A DNA stretch of 17,514 nucleotides from a bacterium (GTDB lineage Bacteria; Patescibacteria; JAEDAM01; Absconditabacterales; Absconditicoccaceae), in contig JAFTEM010000004.1 in assembly GCA_017453665.1 (NCBI GenBank), positions 1 to 17,514 of the forward strand, in the 5' to 3' direction. Made by a program: the position numbers and the translations under genes. Below are positions 16,871-17,514 of this stretch, piece by piece. The notes beneath the pieces are model-generated. The model was not told the DNA's origin. It searched no databases and saw nothing but the letters and a program-made list of their open reading frames with translations. How positions within the stretch are numbered: the stretch's first letter is position 1; each line of letters starts with the position of its first letter.

Positions 16871-17187
16871 TAACCAACAATTTTCTTAACAGTTAAAACC
16901 GTTTGAAGAGGTCTAAATCCCTTCAATCTTGCATATCTTGTTTTTCTTTTAAACTTAAGAATCTTAACTTTTTCTCCTTTTTGAGTAGTTCAAACATCAA
17001 ATTCAACGCTTGCTCCACTAATATAAGGAGCTCCAACTTTAACTTCATTACCGTTTTCATCAAAGAGTGCTAATACCTTATCAGCAACAAGTTTTTCTCC
17101 TTGAGCTTTATCAACATTATCTACAACAATTTCATCCTTTTCAGAAACGATATATTGATGTCCTTGTAAATCTACAACTGCATACAT
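16870..17187 (-). CDS. rplU: 50S ribosomal protein bL21
   Basis: Encodes 105 residues, the usual size. It starts MYAVVDLQGHQYIVSEKDEI (family: MYAII..GGKQY.V..GD) and continues DNVDKAQGEKLVADKVLALF, VGAPYISGASVEFDV, and VKILKFKRKTRYARLKGFRP with the KfKrrk.Y.r..GHRq ending. The conserved HRQ is FRP here. bL21 is normally paired with bL27; no bL27 lies beside it. Its stop overlaps the start of infA by one base, so it is built into the initiation-factor cluster. Confidence 0.95.
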
Positions 17188-17212
17188 CCTTTATACAAAA
17201 TACCAAATAAAT

Positions 17213-17476
17213 TTACACAATCTTACCAAGTTGTGCTAAAGTATTATACTTCTTCTTTGTCTTTCTATAAGAATCAGAAACGATAGCTCTCATTCTCTTA
17301 TATCTTCTAGAAGAAGGGAAATCATAACTTACAAATTTTCTATACCATTTTGTACCATAATGTTTTTGCTTCTTTGCTTTATCCAAAATATGAGAAGCCC
17401 AAAGTTCTTTCTTATAAAAAGAAATAATTCTCTCATTGGTATTCAAATCTCCAGTTCTTCGAACGGTAAATCACAT
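17213..17476 (-). CDS. small basic protein, possible divergent bS21
   Basis: Encodes 87 residues, very rich in Lys, Arg and Tyr. The start is ATG 17476, because an in-frame TAA lies about 20 nt upstream and no other start comes between; the second codon is TGA (Gly). I do not recognise it firmly. Position at the head of a ribosomal protein cluster, size and charge suggest a ribosomal protein. The pattern NERIISFYKKELWASHILDK, then KQKHYGTKW and DFPSSRRYKRMRA, recalls bS21 (R.F.R.....GIL...rrr..YEKPS..R.rK.A) with an insertion of about 12 residues, but the identity is low. The C-terminus KKKYNTLAQLGKIV is unlike bS21. It could instead be a lineage-specific subunit. Confidence 0.6.
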
Positions 17477-17514
17477 GAATATAACAAATAATAATTAAAA
17501 CCCAACTTGTAGAT

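Noticed and set aside
155..17476. Translation table 4 (UGA = Trp)
   Set aside because: The TGA positions align with conserved glycines, including P-loop residues, while tryptophans in WWQG, DWW and SWHG are all TGG.
17498..17514. CAACTTGTAGAT at the window edge, like the 3' end of a Cas12a-type CRISPR repeat
   Set aside because: There is only one copy and no spacer periodicity or cas gene. The similar ACAAGTTGGGTT near 6320 lies inside the solute-binding-like gene, so the match is most likely chance.

Overview
The window comes from a low-GC bacterium that reads UGA as glycine (translation table 25), so it most likely belongs to the Candidate Phyla Radiation lineages Absconditabacteria (SR1) or Gracilibacteria (BD1-5). 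With standard stops nearly every gene here breaks into pieces. With only TAA and TAG as stops, and TGA read as Gly, the pieces join into full-length proteins, and the TGA codons fall on invariant glycines (adenylate kinase P-loop, the LPVRG region of uS13, the uS11 glycine loop, the DDGS motif of a GT2 enzyme). TGG is used normally for Trp, which excludes table 4. Shine-Dalgarno sequences are mostly absent or weak. All genes except a small fragment at the left edge lie on the minus strand, so the transcription order is from high to low coordinates.

Right part (17476 to 12568): a compact translation cluster in the order bS21-like small basic protein, bL21, IF-1, bL36, uS13, uS11, uS4, RNA polymerase alpha, bL17, uL13, uS9. 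It ends at a hairpin/U-tract terminator near 12519-12546. A separate adenylate kinase gene follows at 11822-12400.

Middle part (11739 to 3313): a promoter with a perfect -35 box precedes a bifunctional Rel (ppGpp synthetase/hydrolase). Eight more genes follow with gaps of only 7 to 59 nt: a two-helix membrane protein with a double zinc ribbon, a pilin-like (PilX-type) surface protein, a membrane-anchored solute-binding-like protein, a short MscL-type channel, YbaB/EbfC, a DEDD 3'-5' exonuclease, NrdR and MTA/SAH nucleosidase. The series ends at a clear terminator (3313-3350). It could be one long transcript or several, and it mixes stress signalling, cell-surface and nucleotide/DNA functions.

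Left part (3300 to 1): a 478-nt stretch without a convincing gene (2902-3379) holds the most unusual element of the window. This is a densely structured RNA read from the minus strand (about 2941-3190), with its own promoter, several long-range helices, interleaved (pseudoknot) pairings and a 21-bp terminal stem followed by a U-tract. Its helices contain G-U pairs that would be A-C mismatches on the other strand, which fixes the strand. It lies just upstream of a three-gene glycosyltransferase operon (two GT2 enzymes and a capsule-synthesis type enzyme), so it may be a free-standing small RNA or an attenuating leader. A plus-strand gene of unknown function ends convergently 3 nt from the last glycosyltransferase gene.
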